A DNA stretch of 64,000 nucleotides from Marinobacter orientalis (GCF_004792665.1 NZ_SRZX01000004.1:186001-250000); one strand, 5' to 3'; shown: positions 33,018 through 43,150, numbered from the stretch's first letter. Notes: generated from the letters alone by a model not told the origin. Program-made: numbers and translations.

Positions 33018-34208
33018 TTATGGTAGCTCGCCCGCCTTTCCCAGCCGCCAGCGCACAAATACCGGACCAAGCAGTTCAAATATGATGGTGGAGCCAATCA
33101 CAAGAGGGAGGATTTTGCTGCCTACCTCCGGAAACCGCTCTTCCACCAACAAGGCAAGACCAAGCGCTACACCGGCCTGTGATAAGAGACACCAACCCAC
33201 GTTATTCCGCACAACCGGATCGGCTCGAGCCACGGAGGCTGCCAGCGCGCCACCTCCGATAAGGCCAATAGACCGGGATAGAATGTATACCAGCCCGATC
33301 ATTCCGAGTGCTGGCAGCATGTCGATATCCATCTTGAAACCTGCCAAAAGAAAAAACATCACCATAAAGGGCTCTTTGGCACCCTTGATATCACTGAAAG
33401 GCCGCTGGTAGTGCTTGGCCCGATTCGCCACGGTGGCTCCCAGCGCCATGCAGGCCAGCAGGTAGGAAACGTTCAGCCATAAAGCCAGTCCGCCACAAAG
33501 CAGAACAAAACCCGATGCCTCTAACAAAGTAGGCTCACCCTCTCGCAGGCGCCCGGTCATCCACGCCATGGGGATGCCAAGAATGATGCCCAGGGCGAGA
33601 CCACCGACCACTTCCCACGCAGCAGAAGCCATCCAGCTCAAGGGAGCAGCGTCACTGCTCAGGGCCTGGGCGGCAACCAGTAAGAGGCTGAAAAGTATGA
33701 CGCCCCACGCGTCGTCGATGGCAACGATACCAAGCACCGTGCGACTGAGCGGGCCGCTGGCACCCTTTTCCTCTATGACGTCGAGGGTAGCGGCCGGTGC
33801 CGAGGCTGGCGCCATGGCCGCCAACAACAGGCCCATGACAGGATCAAGACCAATAAGTTGGGTTGCCAGAAAGACAGTGGCGGCCGCCGCCACTACTTCA
33901 CCTACGGAGATTATCAATACCTTGCGCCCGGAGCGCTTCAGTTCCCGCCCTAGGAAGCGCTCACCCAACAGAAAGCCGACCATTGCAAGAGCGAGATGGG
34001 TCACTTGGTCAAACCAGTCGGATACGTTGTCAGGAACAAGATCAAGTATGTCAGGCCCCGCCAGGACACCGATGATCAGAAGAACGGTAACCCGGGGAAT
34101 GCCGGTTTTTTCTCCCGCGACATGGGCAAACCAACCAGTAAGCAGAAGGGCACCCAGAATGAGAATAAGCGGGATTTGCTCGGAGACATGCAGGATCTCT
34201 TTTTCCAT
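33018..34208 (-). CDS. Cation:proton antiporter, CPA family, paralog B
   Basis: 396 residues, same family as the convergent gene and of nearly equal length. The corresponding sites are MAPASAPAATLDVIEEKGAS and VAIDDAWGVILFS; note that the TDP of paralog A is SAP here, so the first Asp of the canonical motif is missing while the Asp pair is kept. GWCLLSQAGVALGLALLVEE and GSTIIFELLGPVFV match paralog A. The two genes may form a pair with different ion selectivity. The N terminus HVSEQIPLILILGALLLTGW is a normal first helix. The difference in the first motif is seen directly; the functional effect is inferred. Confidence 0.87.
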   Translation of the reverse strand: MEKEILHVSEQIPLILILGALLLTGWFAHVAGEKTGIPRVTVLLIIGVLAGPDILDLVPDNVSDWFDQVTHLALAMVGFLLGERFLGRELKRSGRKVLIISVGEVVAAAATVFLATQLIGLDPVMGLLLAAMAPASAPAATLDVIEEKGASGPLSRTVLGIVAIDDAWGVILFSLLLVAAQALSSDAAPLSWMASAAWEVVGGLALGIILGIPMAWMTGRLREGEPTLLEASGFVLLCGGLALWLNVSYLLACMALGATVANRAKHYQRPFSDIKGAKEPFMVMFFLLAGFKMDIDMLPALGMIGLVYILSRSIGLIGGGALAASVARADPVVRNNVGWCLLSQAGVALGLALLVEERFPEVGSKILPLVIGSTIIFELLGPVFVRWRLGKAGELP

Positions 34209-34509
34209 CAGTCACCACCGCCACGAAGGAAGTCATGCAGCCGATAGTTCTCACAGGCGGAAATGAACTCCCGTGCCGGCCGGTCACTACAAAACGATAT
34301 CCAGTTTTTCTTGAGTCGAGAAAATAAGCGCAAATCTTTCATTAAAATACGGTTCACCCGAATGATTGCTGAGACTACGACAAAATGTTTATCACCCGCC
34401 TGGCGCAGTCACCCCTGCGCCTCTTACTATGACAAAGTCGCTTCTCCATCTCAACAAAGCCTTGGGCGCAGTGCTTCCCTGATGTCCAAGTTTACTTAAT
34501 CCCTTATGC
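34209..34509. other. Gap of about 300 bases without a recognised gene
   Basis: Lies upstream of the minus-strand antiporter and downstream of the RND permease. I see no convincing reading frame, repeat family member or terminator. It is likely promoter region for the antiporter plus untranslated sequence after the efflux operon. Confidence 0.4.
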
Positions 34510-37500
34510 TCACCCTTCTGGAGAACATAATCTTCTGCTTTCGAAACACGCTTTCATATCCTCAAGCACCAGATAGAGACAAGGCACCAGGAACAGAATC
34601 AGCGCTGTGGCGAATACGATACCGAAGCCCAGGGAGACCGCCATTGGAATCAGGTAGGTAGCCTGCAGGGAGGTTTCGGTAATAATCGGCGTCAGGCCAC
34701 CGAAGGTGGTGAGAGTAGTCAGAACAATGGGCCGGAAGCGCCGCAGACCTGCCTCATAAATGGCCTGGGCCGGGCCCAGCCGCTCACGTTGCCGGTTGGC
34801 GTAAGACACCATGATCAGCGAGTCGTTCACTACCACGCCCGACAGGGCAACAATACCCATGATACTGACCAGCGACAGCTCCATTCCCAGAATCATATGG
34901 CCGATGATGGCGCCCACGGCGCCAAAGGGTATCGCCAGCATGACCACCAGCGGCTGCAGGTAACTGCCGAATGCCACCGCCAGCAACGCAAATATGCCAC
35001 CCATGGCCAGGCCGAAACCGCCCCACAAAGCGGTTGTAGACTCTCTCAGATCCGCCTGGCTGCCCTGGAAAGTCCAGGTCAGGCCCGGGAAGTCAGCGCG
35101 CAGTTGCGGCAGTATTTCAGTCTGGATCAGTTCCAGTACCTGACTGATTGCGGATTTGGGTTGCACATCGGTGCCAACGGTAATGACCCGCCTGCCGTCG
35201 CGCCGGTCAATGGAGCGGAGGGATTCGCTGATCGTTACCTCGGCCACGTCCATCAGGGGGACTTCCTGCCCGTCTTCGGTGCGGATGACAAAGTTGTCCA
35301 GGTAATGCAGATCCTGCCGCTGGTATTCCGGCAGCCGTACCCGTATTTCGTTTTCATTGATGCCCCGTAGCTGGCGCAGGGCAATGCTGCCGTAGAAGGC
35401 ATCCCGCAGTTGCCGGCCCACGTAGGCGCCGGTCAGACCGAGGGCCCTGCCCTCGTCGGTGAGACTGATGTCGAACTGGGGTTTGCCGGTGGAGTAGTTG
35501 TCATTGACGCCACGGGTCTGTCCGAGCTGCTTCAGCTCTTCAACGAAACGCTGGCTGGCGCGGGCGAGAATGTCGATATCGGTGTGGCTCAGGTCCACGC
35601 TGATATCATCACGCCAGCTACCGGGGCCCTGCTCTGCCTCGAACGTGATCTGGTCGACACCTTTGAAATCACCGAGCTCCGTACGCCAGAGGTCAATAAT
35701 CTCGTTAACGGTCATATCACGCTCGTCCGCCGGGAGAAGCACAAGCTCGACATCGATAGACCGCTCGCCCCGGACGTTGGTTTTAATGCCCTCCACGTTG
35801 CGGGACAGGTTATTTTCCTCGAACAGCCGCTGGGTATCCTCGGTTATCGCCATCGCCATTTCACTGGCACGGCGGGCGGTGGTGCCAACGGGCAGCCTGA
35901 GCCCCGCCTCGATTTCATCCGCCGGCGCTTCGGGCATCATGATCATGCCCATGTGGTCGCTGACTGCATAGGCCCCGCACACCACCATGACGGTGAGCGC
36001 TGCGGAGAGGGTGATGTAACGGAAACGCAGGGCCAGATCCAGCAGCGGCCGGTAACCACGGTCCACTACTGCCTGGAATCCGCGGGAAAACACCCTCTGT
36101 ATGCCGTGCATCCAATGGCCATAAACGGTGACACTGCCCCGGCCGCTATGAGCCAGATGTGCGGGCAGAATGAACAGGGCCTCGATCAGTGAAATCGCCA
36201 GTACAAGGATCACCACCACGCCCAGCGGCCACCAGAATTTACCGGTGACACCGGGAATGAACAGCAGCGGCAGAAAGGCAACTATGTTGGTCAGGATGCT
36301 GAAGGTGACCGGCCCGGCAATGTCCTTGGCACCCTGAATGGCTGCCTCCATGAACCCCATGCCCTGTTCCCGGTATTCGTAGATGTTCTCCCCCACCACT
36401 ATGGCGTCATCCACCACTATCCCCAGCACCATCAGGAAGCCGAACATGGAAATCATGTTGATGCTGACGTCCATCACCGGAAGGAACAGCACACTGCCCA
36501 CAAAGGAAATGGTCATACCCATCATGATCCAGAACGCCAGCCGGTACTCCAGGAACAGGCTGAGGATTACCAGTACAATCACCATCGCCATGATGCCGTT
36601 CTCGAGCAGCATGTCCATGCGGTCTTCGAAGTGTGCGGCGCGGTTACTGTCGATGCGCAGCCTGACCGCATCGGGCAGAGTCACTTCCAGCTCTGCCATC
36701 ACCTGCTCAACGGACTCTGCAATATCCAGGGGCGACTGATCCCCGGTACGGAAAATTTCGATTTCCACCGACGGCAGACTATTGAAGCGGGAGTGAAATC
36801 CACCCTCTTCAAAACCATCATGAACGGTCGCGATATCACCCAGGGTAACGGAACCGCCGGAAGCCGCATTGAGAATCACAATGCTTTCAAAGGCATCCGC
36901 CCACTGTTTACGTTCCTTGAGCCTCAGCAGTATGTCGCCGTTGTCCGTTGCCATGGAGCCGGCCGGTATGTCCTCGCTGGACTGCTCGATGCGGTTGGCG
37001 ACCTCCGACAGGGTCAGGTTGTATTTGCGTAACGTATCCTGGGGAATTTCCACACTGGTCAGGTAGGCCGGCACGTCGTCTATAACGGCCTGGGTGATCG
37101 CGTCTTCGGAGAGCAAACGGTTGCGCACCTGCTCACCGAGCTGGCGCAGCGTCCAGATGTCCACGTCGCCGTAAAGGGTCAGTTCCATGACATCACGGGT
37201 TGGCGTCACCAGCCGGATTTCCGGCTCCTCGGCCTGTTCCGGGAAGGTGCGAATACGGTCCACGGCCTGCTCTATGTCCTGCAGGGCCTGCATGCGGTTG
37301 CTGCCGGAAACCAGTTCGAGCCGGATGTTGCCGCTGCCTTCGCGGGCAGTGGAGCTCATTTCCTCGATGCTCTGGATACCCTGGACCGCCTCTTCGACGG
37401 GCAGGAGTATACCCTGCTCCACTTCTTCGGGCGCTGCGCCGGGATAACTGACCGTGATCTGAACAAGGTCAAGCTGGAATTCCGGGAATACCTCCTTTTG

Positions 37501-37626
37501 CACCTGCGTGGCCATCCAGAAACCGCCAGCCAGCAACAGGATCATCATCAGATTGGCGGCGATGGAGTTGCGAGCCATCCATTCGATGGGCCCGACCCAG
37601 CCCCGGCCTTTGGGGGAATCACTCAT
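34510..37626 (-). CDS. RND-family multidrug efflux permease
   Basis: 1038 residues, full length for an inner membrane RND pump. Twelve transmembrane helices in the two-half layout; [20 protein letters not shown] is helix one, and [20 protein letters not shown] in helix four holds the essential proton-relay Asp pair. [20 protein letters not shown] is the matching part of the second half. The protein resembles the VexF/AcrB-like hydrophobe exporters (HAE group) with N-terminal TM1 lacking a cleaved signal. It is the last gene of a three-gene operon; ATG 37626 overlaps the stop of the membrane fusion protein gene. Substrate range cannot be told. Confidence 0.92.
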   Translation of the reverse strand: MSDSPKGRGWVGPIEWMARNSIAANLMMILLLAGGFWMATQVQKEVFPEFQLDLVQITVSYPGAAPEEVEQGILLPVEEAVQGIQSIEEMSSTAREGSGNIRLELVSGSNRMQALQDIEQAVDRIRTFPEQAEEPEIRLVTPTRDVMELTLYGDVDIWTLRQLGEQVRNRLLSEDAITQAVIDDVPAYLTSVEIPQDTLRKYNLTLSEVANRIEQSSEDIPAGSMATDNGDILLRLKERKQWADAFESIVILNAASGGSVTLGDIATVHDGFEEGGFHSRFNSLPSVEIEIFRTGDQSPLDIAESVEQVMAELEVTLPDAVRLRIDSNRAAHFEDRMDMLLENGIMAMVIVLVILSLFLEYRLAFWIMMGMTISFVGSVLFLPVMDVSINMISMFGFLMVLGIVVDDAIVVGENIYEYREQGMGFMEAAIQGAKDIAGPVTFSILTNIVAFLPLLFIPGVTGKFWWPLGVVVILVLAISLIEALFILPAHLAHSGRGSVTVYGHWMHGIQRVFSRGFQAVVDRGYRPLLDLALRFRYITLSAALTVMVVCGAYAVSDHMGMIMMPEAPADEIEAGLRLPVGTTARRASEMAMAITEDTQRLFEENNLSRNVEGIKTNVRGERSIDVELVLLPADERDMTVNEIIDLWRTELGDFKGVDQITFEAEQGPGSWRDDISVDLSHTDIDILARASQRFVEELKQLGQTRGVNDNYSTGKPQFDISLTDEGRALGLTGAYVGRQLRDAFYGSIALRQLRGINENEIRVRLPEYQRQDLHYLDNFVIRTEDGQEVPLMDVAEVTISESLRSIDRRDGRRVITVGTDVQPKSAISQVLELIQTEILPQLRADFPGLTWTFQGSQADLRESTTALWGGFGLAMGGIFALLAVAFGSYLQPLVVMLAIPFGAVGAIIGHMILGMELSLVSIMGIVALSGVVVNDSLIMVSYANRQRERLGPAQAIYEAGLRRFRPIVLTTLTTFGGLTPIITETSLQATYLIPMAVSLGFGIVFATALILFLVPCLYLVLEDMKACFESRRLCSPEG

Positions 37627-38836
37627 TGCCGTCACCCTCGAGCCTCAGCCTGGCACCACTGACCACGGAGGAGAGATCGTTGGTGATGACCCGATCACCG
37701 TTTTCCAATCCTGCCTTTATGTAGGCGTAATCATCGTCACGGAAGGCGATTTCAACGTCGCGAATGGCCAGTTTCCGCTCTTCCATGATCCACACGGTAT
37801 TGTTACGGCGAACCAGATCCCGCTCGATACGTACCACGTCGTCCAATGGCCGCCCTTCTATTTCCGCTCGCACAAAACTACCGAGGATCATTGCCGGTTT
37901 GCCTTCGGCCTGATCCAGCGCCAGTGGGTCTTCAACAGTGATCAGAACCCGGGCCATGCGGGCGTTATCGTCCAGTTCGCCAACCAGTTGTGTCAGCCGG
38001 CCCTCGCGAGTCTGGCCGCCTGGCCAGACGGTGTCGTGGTGCAGTATAACGGGCGCTCCGGGTGCATCCGGGGCGACACTGAAAGCCAGCCAGTGGAGTT
38101 TGGAGAGTGGAACCGTCGCCTCTATCCAGTATTGACCGGTTCCCGCCAACCGGCCAAGAGACTGGCCGGTGCTGATCTGCGAGCCCAAGGTCACCTCCCG
38201 GCTGAGCACCTGGGCAGGAAACGGTGCGCGGATCCGCGTGCGGGCAAGATCAAGCTCGGCCTGCTTCACCGCAGCCTCAGCGGCGGCCACTCGGGCTTTG
38301 GCCTGTTTCAGCTGCGGCTCGCGGAGTATCAGGGCGTCATTAACCGCCTCGATGTCTTCGCCCAGCAACTCAAACTCCTGCCGGGCAACCGCTTGCTGTC
38401 CCTGTTCGAGCTCAAGATCTGCCTTTGCCTGCTGCAGCTCACTGCGTCTCTGTTGCAGCGTGGCTTCAAAATCCGCCGGATCGATCCGGAGCAGTTCTGC
38501 TCCCTCTTCGACGCGCCTGCCTGGCGTAAAAGCGTCGGCCTGGTGGACTACTTCACCGCTTACCCGGGAGCCCAGCGTGATTTGCCTGGACGGAACCACC
38601 TGCCCCATCACTTCCACAGTAGGCGTGAAGCGCCCGCGGCTGACACTCTGGACATCCACCAGCATGGCCGTCTCGCGGGCGGTATCTTTGCGGGTGGCAG
38701 TGGGTTCTGTCTTGAAGATCAGCCAGATCAGGGCAATCCCGACCAGAACAATCATCAGCGACACCAACACGGTTTTCAGTGGACCGGCTTTGCCTCTCTC
38801 GGGACGGACTGCATTCTCATCAATGGGGTGGCTCAT
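37619..38836 (-). CDS. RND efflux periplasmic adaptor (membrane fusion protein)
   Basis: 405 residues. A single N-terminal anchor ([20 protein letters not shown]), then the barrel-sandwich hybrid [20 protein letters not shown], a long helical hairpin with [20 protein letters not shown] and [20 protein letters not shown], the second lipoyl half [20 protein letters not shown], and a beta-barrel C-terminal part. It bridges the permease and the outer membrane factor. Start overlaps the stop of the preceding gene (ATGA at 38833-38836) and its own stop overlaps the permease start, a tightly coupled operon. Confidence 0.92.
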   Translation of the reverse strand: MSHPIDENAVRPERGKAGPLKTVLVSLMIVLVGIALIWLIFKTEPTATRKDTARETAMLVDVQSVSRGRFTPTVEVMGQVVPSRQITLGSRVSGEVVHQADAFTPGRRVEEGAELLRIDPADFEATLQQRRSELQQAKADLELEQGQQAVARQEFELLGEDIEAVNDALILREPQLKQAKARVAAAEAAVKQAELDLARTRIRAPFPAQVLSREVTLGSQISTGQSLGRLAGTGQYWIEATVPLSKLHWLAFSVAPDAPGAPVILHHDTVWPGGQTREGRLTQLVGELDDNARMARVLITVEDPLALDQAEGKPAMILGSFVRAEIEGRPLDDVVRIERDLVRRNNTVWIMEERKLAIRDVEIAFRDDDYAYIKAGLENGDRVITNDLSSVVSGARLRLEGDGNE

Positions 38837-40224
38837 GTCTCGTCGTTCTCCGGTGTTTTCACGGAATCGATACTCCCGGCCAGGGCCCGGTACAGTGCCA
38901 CACGGGTGGTCAGCAACTGTTGGCGGGTGCTAAGGATCGTACGCTGAAGGTCTTGTTTTTCCTGCAGCGCGGTCAACACATCGATGTAACTGACCGCACC
39001 GTTCAGATACTGGTTACGCAGTTGTCGATAGGTTGTATCAGCCAGCCGGCTCTGATCATTGAGGCTCTGCAGGCGCCGGCGCTGTTGCTGTTCCCGGACC
39101 AGCGCATCTTCAACTTCCCGGATGGCAACAAGAACGGCCTGCCCGTATTCCTGAACGAGTTCTTCGAGCACGGCCTCGGAGCGGCGAACCTCGGCACGAC
39201 GCTCACCCCCGTCCACCAGTGGAACCACCAGATTGCCGGCCAGTGTCGCCAGCCAGTTGTCGAACAGATTTCCGGCATCGTTCGCCTGTGAGCTGATGGA
39301 CGCCTCGATGGAAAATCTCGGGAACCGGTTGCTGATGGCGGCAGCCAGGTCCCGGTCAGCCGCCTGCACCACTCTCCAGGCCTGCTGCAGATCCGGCCGG
39401 CGCTGAACCAGTTCTGCAGGCACACCGGTTTCCGGCAGCGGCGGTAGCGCCGGCAGGGTATCGTCTTCTGGAAGGTCGCCCTGCCCCGGAGACCGCCCCA
39501 GCAGAACCGCCAGCTGATGCTGCAGCACACCGGTTTCGCCTTCAATGTTGCTCAGGCGTTCCCGGGAAGCACTGACCAGCTGGCGCTGGCGAAGCACATC
39601 CGCACTGTTGTTCTGCCCCATCGCAAACCGCGACTCAATCACCGTCAGCACGTTTTCATTGGTTTCCAGCTGGCTCTCTGCCAGGGCGAGCTGAGCCCGT
39701 TGCTCCACCAGCTGAAACCAGGTATTGGCAATTTCCCCGCTCAGGGAAATTGCCGCAGCCTGGAAATCTGCCAGGGTTGCAGAGGCGCGCAGTGATTCCG
39801 CCTCGCTAAGGGATTGCACGCGTCCCCAGAGGTCTACCTCATAACTGGCACTCAGGCCGGCACTGAAGATGTCGGTATCCGTGGTGTCGGTTTGCTGCCG
39901 CTCCGCTGTGGCGGTGGCGTCCAGTGAAGGAAACAGGGCGGCACCCTGCCTGTCTGCCACGGCCCTCGCCTGGCGCAATCTCTGATAGCTGGCGCGGAGG
40001 CTCAGGTTATCCTCCAGGGCCTGCGCAACGAGTCTGTCCAGCTGCCTGTCATCAAACGACTTCCACCAGGTGTCAGGCACATCACGTTGGCCAGCGCGGG
40101 TGAATTCACCCGGCAGTTCCACCGGAGCCCGGGGAGCTTCCTGACGCGTAGCGCAGGCAGTGAGAAAAAGTACGGCGACCAGCGGGAAAAGCCGCAGATA
40201 GGATTTGATTATTGCGTCAGTCAT
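38833..40224 (-). CDS. RND efflux outer membrane lipoprotein (NodT/TolC family)
   Basis: 463 residues. Lipoprotein signal with lipobox LTAC (Cys24). Two outer-membrane-efflux repeats: LVAQALEDNLSLRASYQRLR, then SAGLSASYEVDLWGRVQS, and FPRFSIEASISSQANDAGNL with VAIREVEDALVREQQQRRRL. YRQLRNQYLNGAVSYIDVLT is the usual closing signature. It forms the trimeric exit duct of the pump. First gene of the operon; no regulator gene is adjacent on the upstream side. Confidence 0.92.
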   Translation of the reverse strand: MTDAIIKSYLRLFPLVAVLFLTACATRQEAPRAPVELPGEFTRAGQRDVPDTWWKSFDDRQLDRLVAQALEDNLSLRASYQRLRQARAVADRQGAALFPSLDATATAERQQTDTTDTDIFSAGLSASYEVDLWGRVQSLSEAESLRASATLADFQAAAISLSGEIANTWFQLVEQRAQLALAESQLETNENVLTVIESRFAMGQNNSADVLRQRQLVSASRERLSNIEGETGVLQHQLAVLLGRSPGQGDLPEDDTLPALPPLPETGVPAELVQRRPDLQQAWRVVQAADRDLAAAISNRFPRFSIEASISSQANDAGNLFDNWLATLAGNLVVPLVDGGERRAEVRRSEAVLEELVQEYGQAVLVAIREVEDALVREQQQRRRLQSLNDQSRLADTTYRQLRNQYLNGAVSYIDVLTALQEKQDLQRTILSTRQQLLTTRVALYRALAGSIDSVKTPENDET

Positions 40225-40443
40225 GGAGAGCCGGATTCAGTCATGTGGCCAGAGTTGCGTCAGGGCTCAAGATACCATTTTGTTGGCTGGGGAGTTTTAC
40301 CAAATCTCTGTATCCCACCAGGATTTACACTATTTTGACATGTTGAAAGCCCTCCCGGTTCGCTCTTCATGGCGGGCAAGGCGTCGAAATTAGCGGCACA
40401 GCCCGGAGAAGCGTTCTGATTAACCAGGAACAAGGACCGCCCC

Positions 40444-40980
40444 ATGAAAACCATTGGCCTTCTCGGTGGCATGAGCTGGGAATCCACGCAAACCTATTAC
40501 CGGCTGATCAACGAAGGCGTGAAAGCCCGTCTGGGCGGGCTGCATTCTGCAAAGATGTTGATCTGCAGCGTAGACTTTGCCGAGATTGAAGCGCTTCAGC
40601 ACCAGGGCGATTGGGCAGCGACCGCGCGGATTCTGTCTGATGCGGCTGTTTCCCTGCAGAGAGCCGGCGCGGATTTCCTGGTGATAGGCACCAACACCAT
40701 GCACAAAGTGGCCCCGGAGATAGAACGGAGCCTTCGTATTCCGCTGCTACACATTGCTGATGCAACAGCAAAGGTGCTGGTCGGGGATGGTATTGATCGC
40801 GTGGGGCTGCTTGGTACGCGATTTACCATGGAGCAGGATTTTTATCGTATCCGCCTGGAAGAGGCAGGCATTGAAGTGCTGACGCCGGATCAGGCCCAGC
40901 GAAATCTGGTTCACAGAGTCATCTATGAGGAGTTGTGCCAGGGCGAAATCAATCCGGAATCCGCTCGGGCCTATGTGAAC
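40444..40980 (+). pseudogene. 5' part of an aspartate/glutamate racemase gene, split by IS605-type element
   Basis: The first 179 codons of an Asp/Glu racemase-family protein (YgeA/RacX-like): TIGLLGGMSWESTQTYYRLI, GLHSAKMLICSVDFAEIEAL, and GTNTMHKVAPEIERSLRIPL. Many relatives have Cys where Gly stands before TNTMH. Homology ends at ESARAYVN (codon 40978-40980), where the insertion sequence begins. The rest of the gene resumes at 42992. A hybrid reading frame continues into the element to 41097 and would give a 217-residue protein lacking the second catalytic Cys. The gene is therefore inactive as it stands. Confidence 0.85.
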
Positions 40981-40982
40981 TA

Positions 40983-41003
40983 CTCGGGCCTAAAGGCTCC
41001 GAG
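40983..41003 (-). repeat. Right-end subterminal hairpin of the IS605-type element
   Basis: CTCGG-GCC-TAAA-GGC-T-CCGAG with one bulged T. It is beside the end next to tnpB and should be recognised by TnpA; it would also form part of the TnpB guide RNA scaffold. Confidence 0.8.
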
Positions 41004-41023
41004 CTTCGGCAGCCGATATGGTG

Positions 41024-42394
41024 TCAGGCTGCTTTCTTTTTTGACGAACCACCCGTCGCGCTTGCGGCTTGAGCCGCAGGCGTCTTACGTGGGTTAGCGT
41101 TCGCCCCTGGTCGCAGCACGTTTTTCTTGCTGCCGGCCAACTCCGTTCCAGAGTGTAAAATTAAACAAATTGCCCGCTGACGGATCACCAACGCGGCGTT
41201 TCGATCCGCATTGTCCGCATGGCCGCAGTATAAGCACCGAAAGGTCGCCTGAGTTCGGCGATTCTCCGGGTGAGTGTGGCCGCAGGCGGCACACTCGCGG
41301 CTGGTGTTCACAGGATTCACCTTGAACACCGGTTTGTTCTGGCGATAAGCCTTGTAGTCAATGTAGGTTTCCAGTCGGTTCAACCCCACACCCAGCAAGG
41401 CTTTGTTGAGGCCGGATTTAGCACGGGCGCCATTGGCCAGCCAGCACCCCGGCGCTATCCCGGGTACTGGCGCAGCGCGTTTGGTCATGTTGGCCAGCTT
41501 CAGATCTTCCAGCACAATCACCTTGGCTGAATCCACCACCGCTCGACTGGTTTTATGCAAAAAGTCATCGCGCGCACTGGCCGTTTTCTGGTGAATCCTG
41601 GCGACGCGTGCCAACGTCTGTTTGCGCCGGTTTGACCCTTTCTTCTGTCGGGCCAGTTTCCGCTGACATCGTTTCAGGTATTTTTCCCGACCGCGCTGTT
41701 TGCGTAATGCCGTGGTATCCACCGTATAAGTGGCGTCATGGGTCTGAACCGGTCGCGCCACGCCCCGATCCAGCGGCGTGATCAGGCTTTCCAGTTGATC
41801 GACTGAACAGCGGCGAAGCCAGCGCAAATGTTCGACGTTGGTCAGATGATTGTCGTCCAACTTGCCGTCATCGTAGGAAAACGACACCGACCACCGGCCA
41901 TGCTCCACGCGAATCCAGATCGAGTTCGGCAATCGATCCGCCCGGGGTTTGCGGTGCCATTTGACCTTGAGCTCCCCGAGGTCATTTTTCTTGGTGCCAA
42001 TTCGCAGTACCCAGCGCCCGTCTTCCTTCACGAGCTGGAACAGCTCACGAGTCAGCCAGATGTAATTGCCGCGGATGCGATTTTTCGGCTGCGGGCGCCC
42101 GCAGCGGCCCTTGAAAAAGTCCTGATAGGTCTGCGCCCAGATGGTTGCACTGTTGCGCAGAATTTGGGAGGGGCATTTCTTGAGCCACGGCGTCAGTTCC
42201 GTCTTGTACTGGCTATACGCTTTATCCGGCTTCGGATACGTACCCACCGGCAGAAATTTTCGGGCGAAGGCCCGAAGGTACCGATCTTCATCACACTTGG
42301 CATTCCAGATCATTCGGGCACACCCGATCCACTGGGCCAGAGTACGGGCCTGGTGATCAGTGGGCGTAGCCTTATAGCGAATGCCGGTGAGCAT
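41024..42394 (-). CDS. tnpB: TnpB RNA-guided nuclease of IS605-type element
   Basis: 456 residues. TnpB proteins are guide-RNA-directed DNA endonucleases that help the element persist. RuvC catalytic residues are visible: D209 in LITPLDRGVARP, E296 in VIVLEDLKLANM and D397 in HADNADRNAAL. The zinc finger is C368-C371 (CAACGHTH) and C387-C390 (CLYCGHAD). The N-terminal wedge-like domain begins MLTGIRYKATPTDHQARTLA. All key residues are kept, so the protein should be active. A C-terminal tail of about 45 residues (PGANANPRKTPAAQAASATG and a KKKAA end) extends past the usual end and overlaps the region from which the guide RNA would be made. Confidence 0.93.
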   Translation of the reverse strand: MLTGIRYKATPTDHQARTLAQWIGCARMIWNAKCDEDRYLRAFARKFLPVGTYPKPDKAYSQYKTELTPWLKKCPSQILRNSATIWAQTYQDFFKGRCGRPQPKNRIRGNYIWLTRELFQLVKEDGRWVLRIGTKKNDLGELKVKWHRKPRADRLPNSIWIRVEHGRWSVSFSYDDGKLDDNHLTNVEHLRWLRRCSVDQLESLITPLDRGVARPVQTHDATYTVDTTALRKQRGREKYLKRCQRKLARQKKGSNRRKQTLARVARIHQKTASARDDFLHKTSRAVVDSAKVIVLEDLKLANMTKRAAPVPGIAPGCWLANGARAKSGLNKALLGVGLNRLETYIDYKAYRQNKPVFKVNPVNTSRECAACGHTHPENRRTQATFRCLYCGHADNADRNAALVIRQRAICLILHSGTELAGSKKNVLRPGANANPRKTPAAQAASATGGSSKKKAA

Positions 42395-42454
42395 AAACGG
42401 TTTCCTTTAACGACTGACCTGACTATAGTAAGGACAACGAAGGAGATCAAGTCT

Positions 42455-42922
42455 ATGGGCAGTGAATACGACTGGAGAACCGGCAGAACCTGTCGGTACA
42501 AACTTCACTATCATTTAGTCTTTACCCCGAAATACCGCCGTTCGGTCTTTACCGACGCCATGCTGACACGACTGGAAGCCGTGCTCCGGGAAACCTGCGA
42601 ACAGATGGATGGGGAATTATTTGAGTTCAACGGCGAGGGTGACCACGTTCACCTGTTGGCCAGTTGCCCGCCGAAAACGGCGCTGTCGAATTTTATCGGG
42701 AAACTGAAGGGCAAAAGCGCGTACGTGCTACGCAATGAATTCTGGCCCGAGATTCAGAATAAGTTGTGGGGCAACCAGTTCTGGTCACCGTCATACTGCG
42801 TGGTCAGTTGTGGCGGTGCGCCGCTGGAGTTGGTCGCGCAATACATTCAGGACCAGCAACGCCCGATCGATGCGCAGGCGGCCGAGCAATCGGCCCGCCG
42901 CCGAAAAACCAACGGATCATAG
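42455..42922 (+). CDS. tnpA: TnpA, Y1 HUH transposase of IS605-type element
   Basis: 155 residues, the IS200/IS605 single-strand transposase. HUH motif is H64-V-H66 in GEGDHVHLLASCPP and the catalytic Tyr is Y130 in LELVAQYIQDQ. YKLHYHLVFTPKYRRSVFTD and FWSPSYCVVSCGGAPLE are family signatures. Ribosome binding site AAGGAGATCAAGTCT. Divergent from tnpB with a 60-base shared promoter region. Nothing suggests inactivation. Confidence 0.94.
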   Translation: MGSEYDWRTGRTCRYKLHYHLVFTPKYRRSVFTDAMLTRLEAVLRETCEQMDGELFEFNGEGDHVHLLASCPPKTALSNFIGKLKGKSAYVLRNEFWPEIQNKLWGNQFWSPSYCVVSCGGAPLELVAQYIQDQQRPIDAQAAEQSARRRKTNGS

Positions 42923-42949
42923 CGGCCTTCCCTAGCCGCGCCGGCTCGA

Positions 42950-42970
42950 CTCGGCGCTAAAGCACCCGAG
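42950..42970 (-). repeat. Left-end subterminal hairpin of the IS605-type element
   Basis: CTCGG-CGC-TAAA-GCA-C-CCGAG, the partner of the hairpin at 40983-41003, same length, outer stem and loop. A second GC-rich hairpin (AGCCG-CGC-CGGCT, 42934-42946) lies just inside it. Confidence 0.8.
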
Positions 42971-42991
42971 GTTGCGCCGGGACTGCTCAAT

Positions 42992-43150
42992 GTTGTTACC
43001 TCCCTTGCGGAGCAAGGCGCGCAGGCCGTTATCCTGGGGTGTACCGAAATTGGCCTTCTGATCCGGCAGGCTGATACTGGTACTCCGCTTTACGATACAA
43101 CCGGGATTCACGCAGCACAGGCAGTTGAACAGGCGCTGTCAGACTGGTGA
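42992..43150 (+). pseudogene. 3' part of the split aspartate/glutamate racemase gene
   Basis: The last 52 codons of the racemase: VVTSLAEQGAQAVILGCTEI with the second catalytic Cys in GCTEIG, then PLYDTTGIHAAQAVEQALSD and a TGA at 43148. Joined to the 5' part it gives about 231 codons, the normal family length, with a continuous frame across the junction. Confidence 0.87.

Larger units (their letters stand above)
40981..42991 (-). mobile_element. IS605-type insertion sequence with divergent tnpA and tnpB
   Basis: About 2.01 kb between the two racemase fragments; ends are good to a few bases. Both ends hold a 21-nt imperfect hairpin with the same outer stem CTCGG/CCGAG and loop TAAA: 40983-41003 and 42950-42970. 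The hairpin is a few bases from the 40981 edge and about 20 bases from the 42991 edge, as expected for right and left ends of IS200/IS605 elements. There is no target duplication, as known for this family. Encodes complete TnpA (Y1 transposase) and TnpB. Both genes look intact, so the element may be active. Confidence 0.88.

Noticed and set aside
40981..41097. The racemase reading frame continuing into the insertion sequence
   Set aside because: The codons after 40980 come from the element end and have no racemase homology; the true 3' end is at 42992-43150.
41828..42454. Upstream extension of the tnpA frame across the tnpB gene
   Set aside because: It is antisense to tnpB; the ATG at 42455 with AAGGAG before it is the real start of TnpA.
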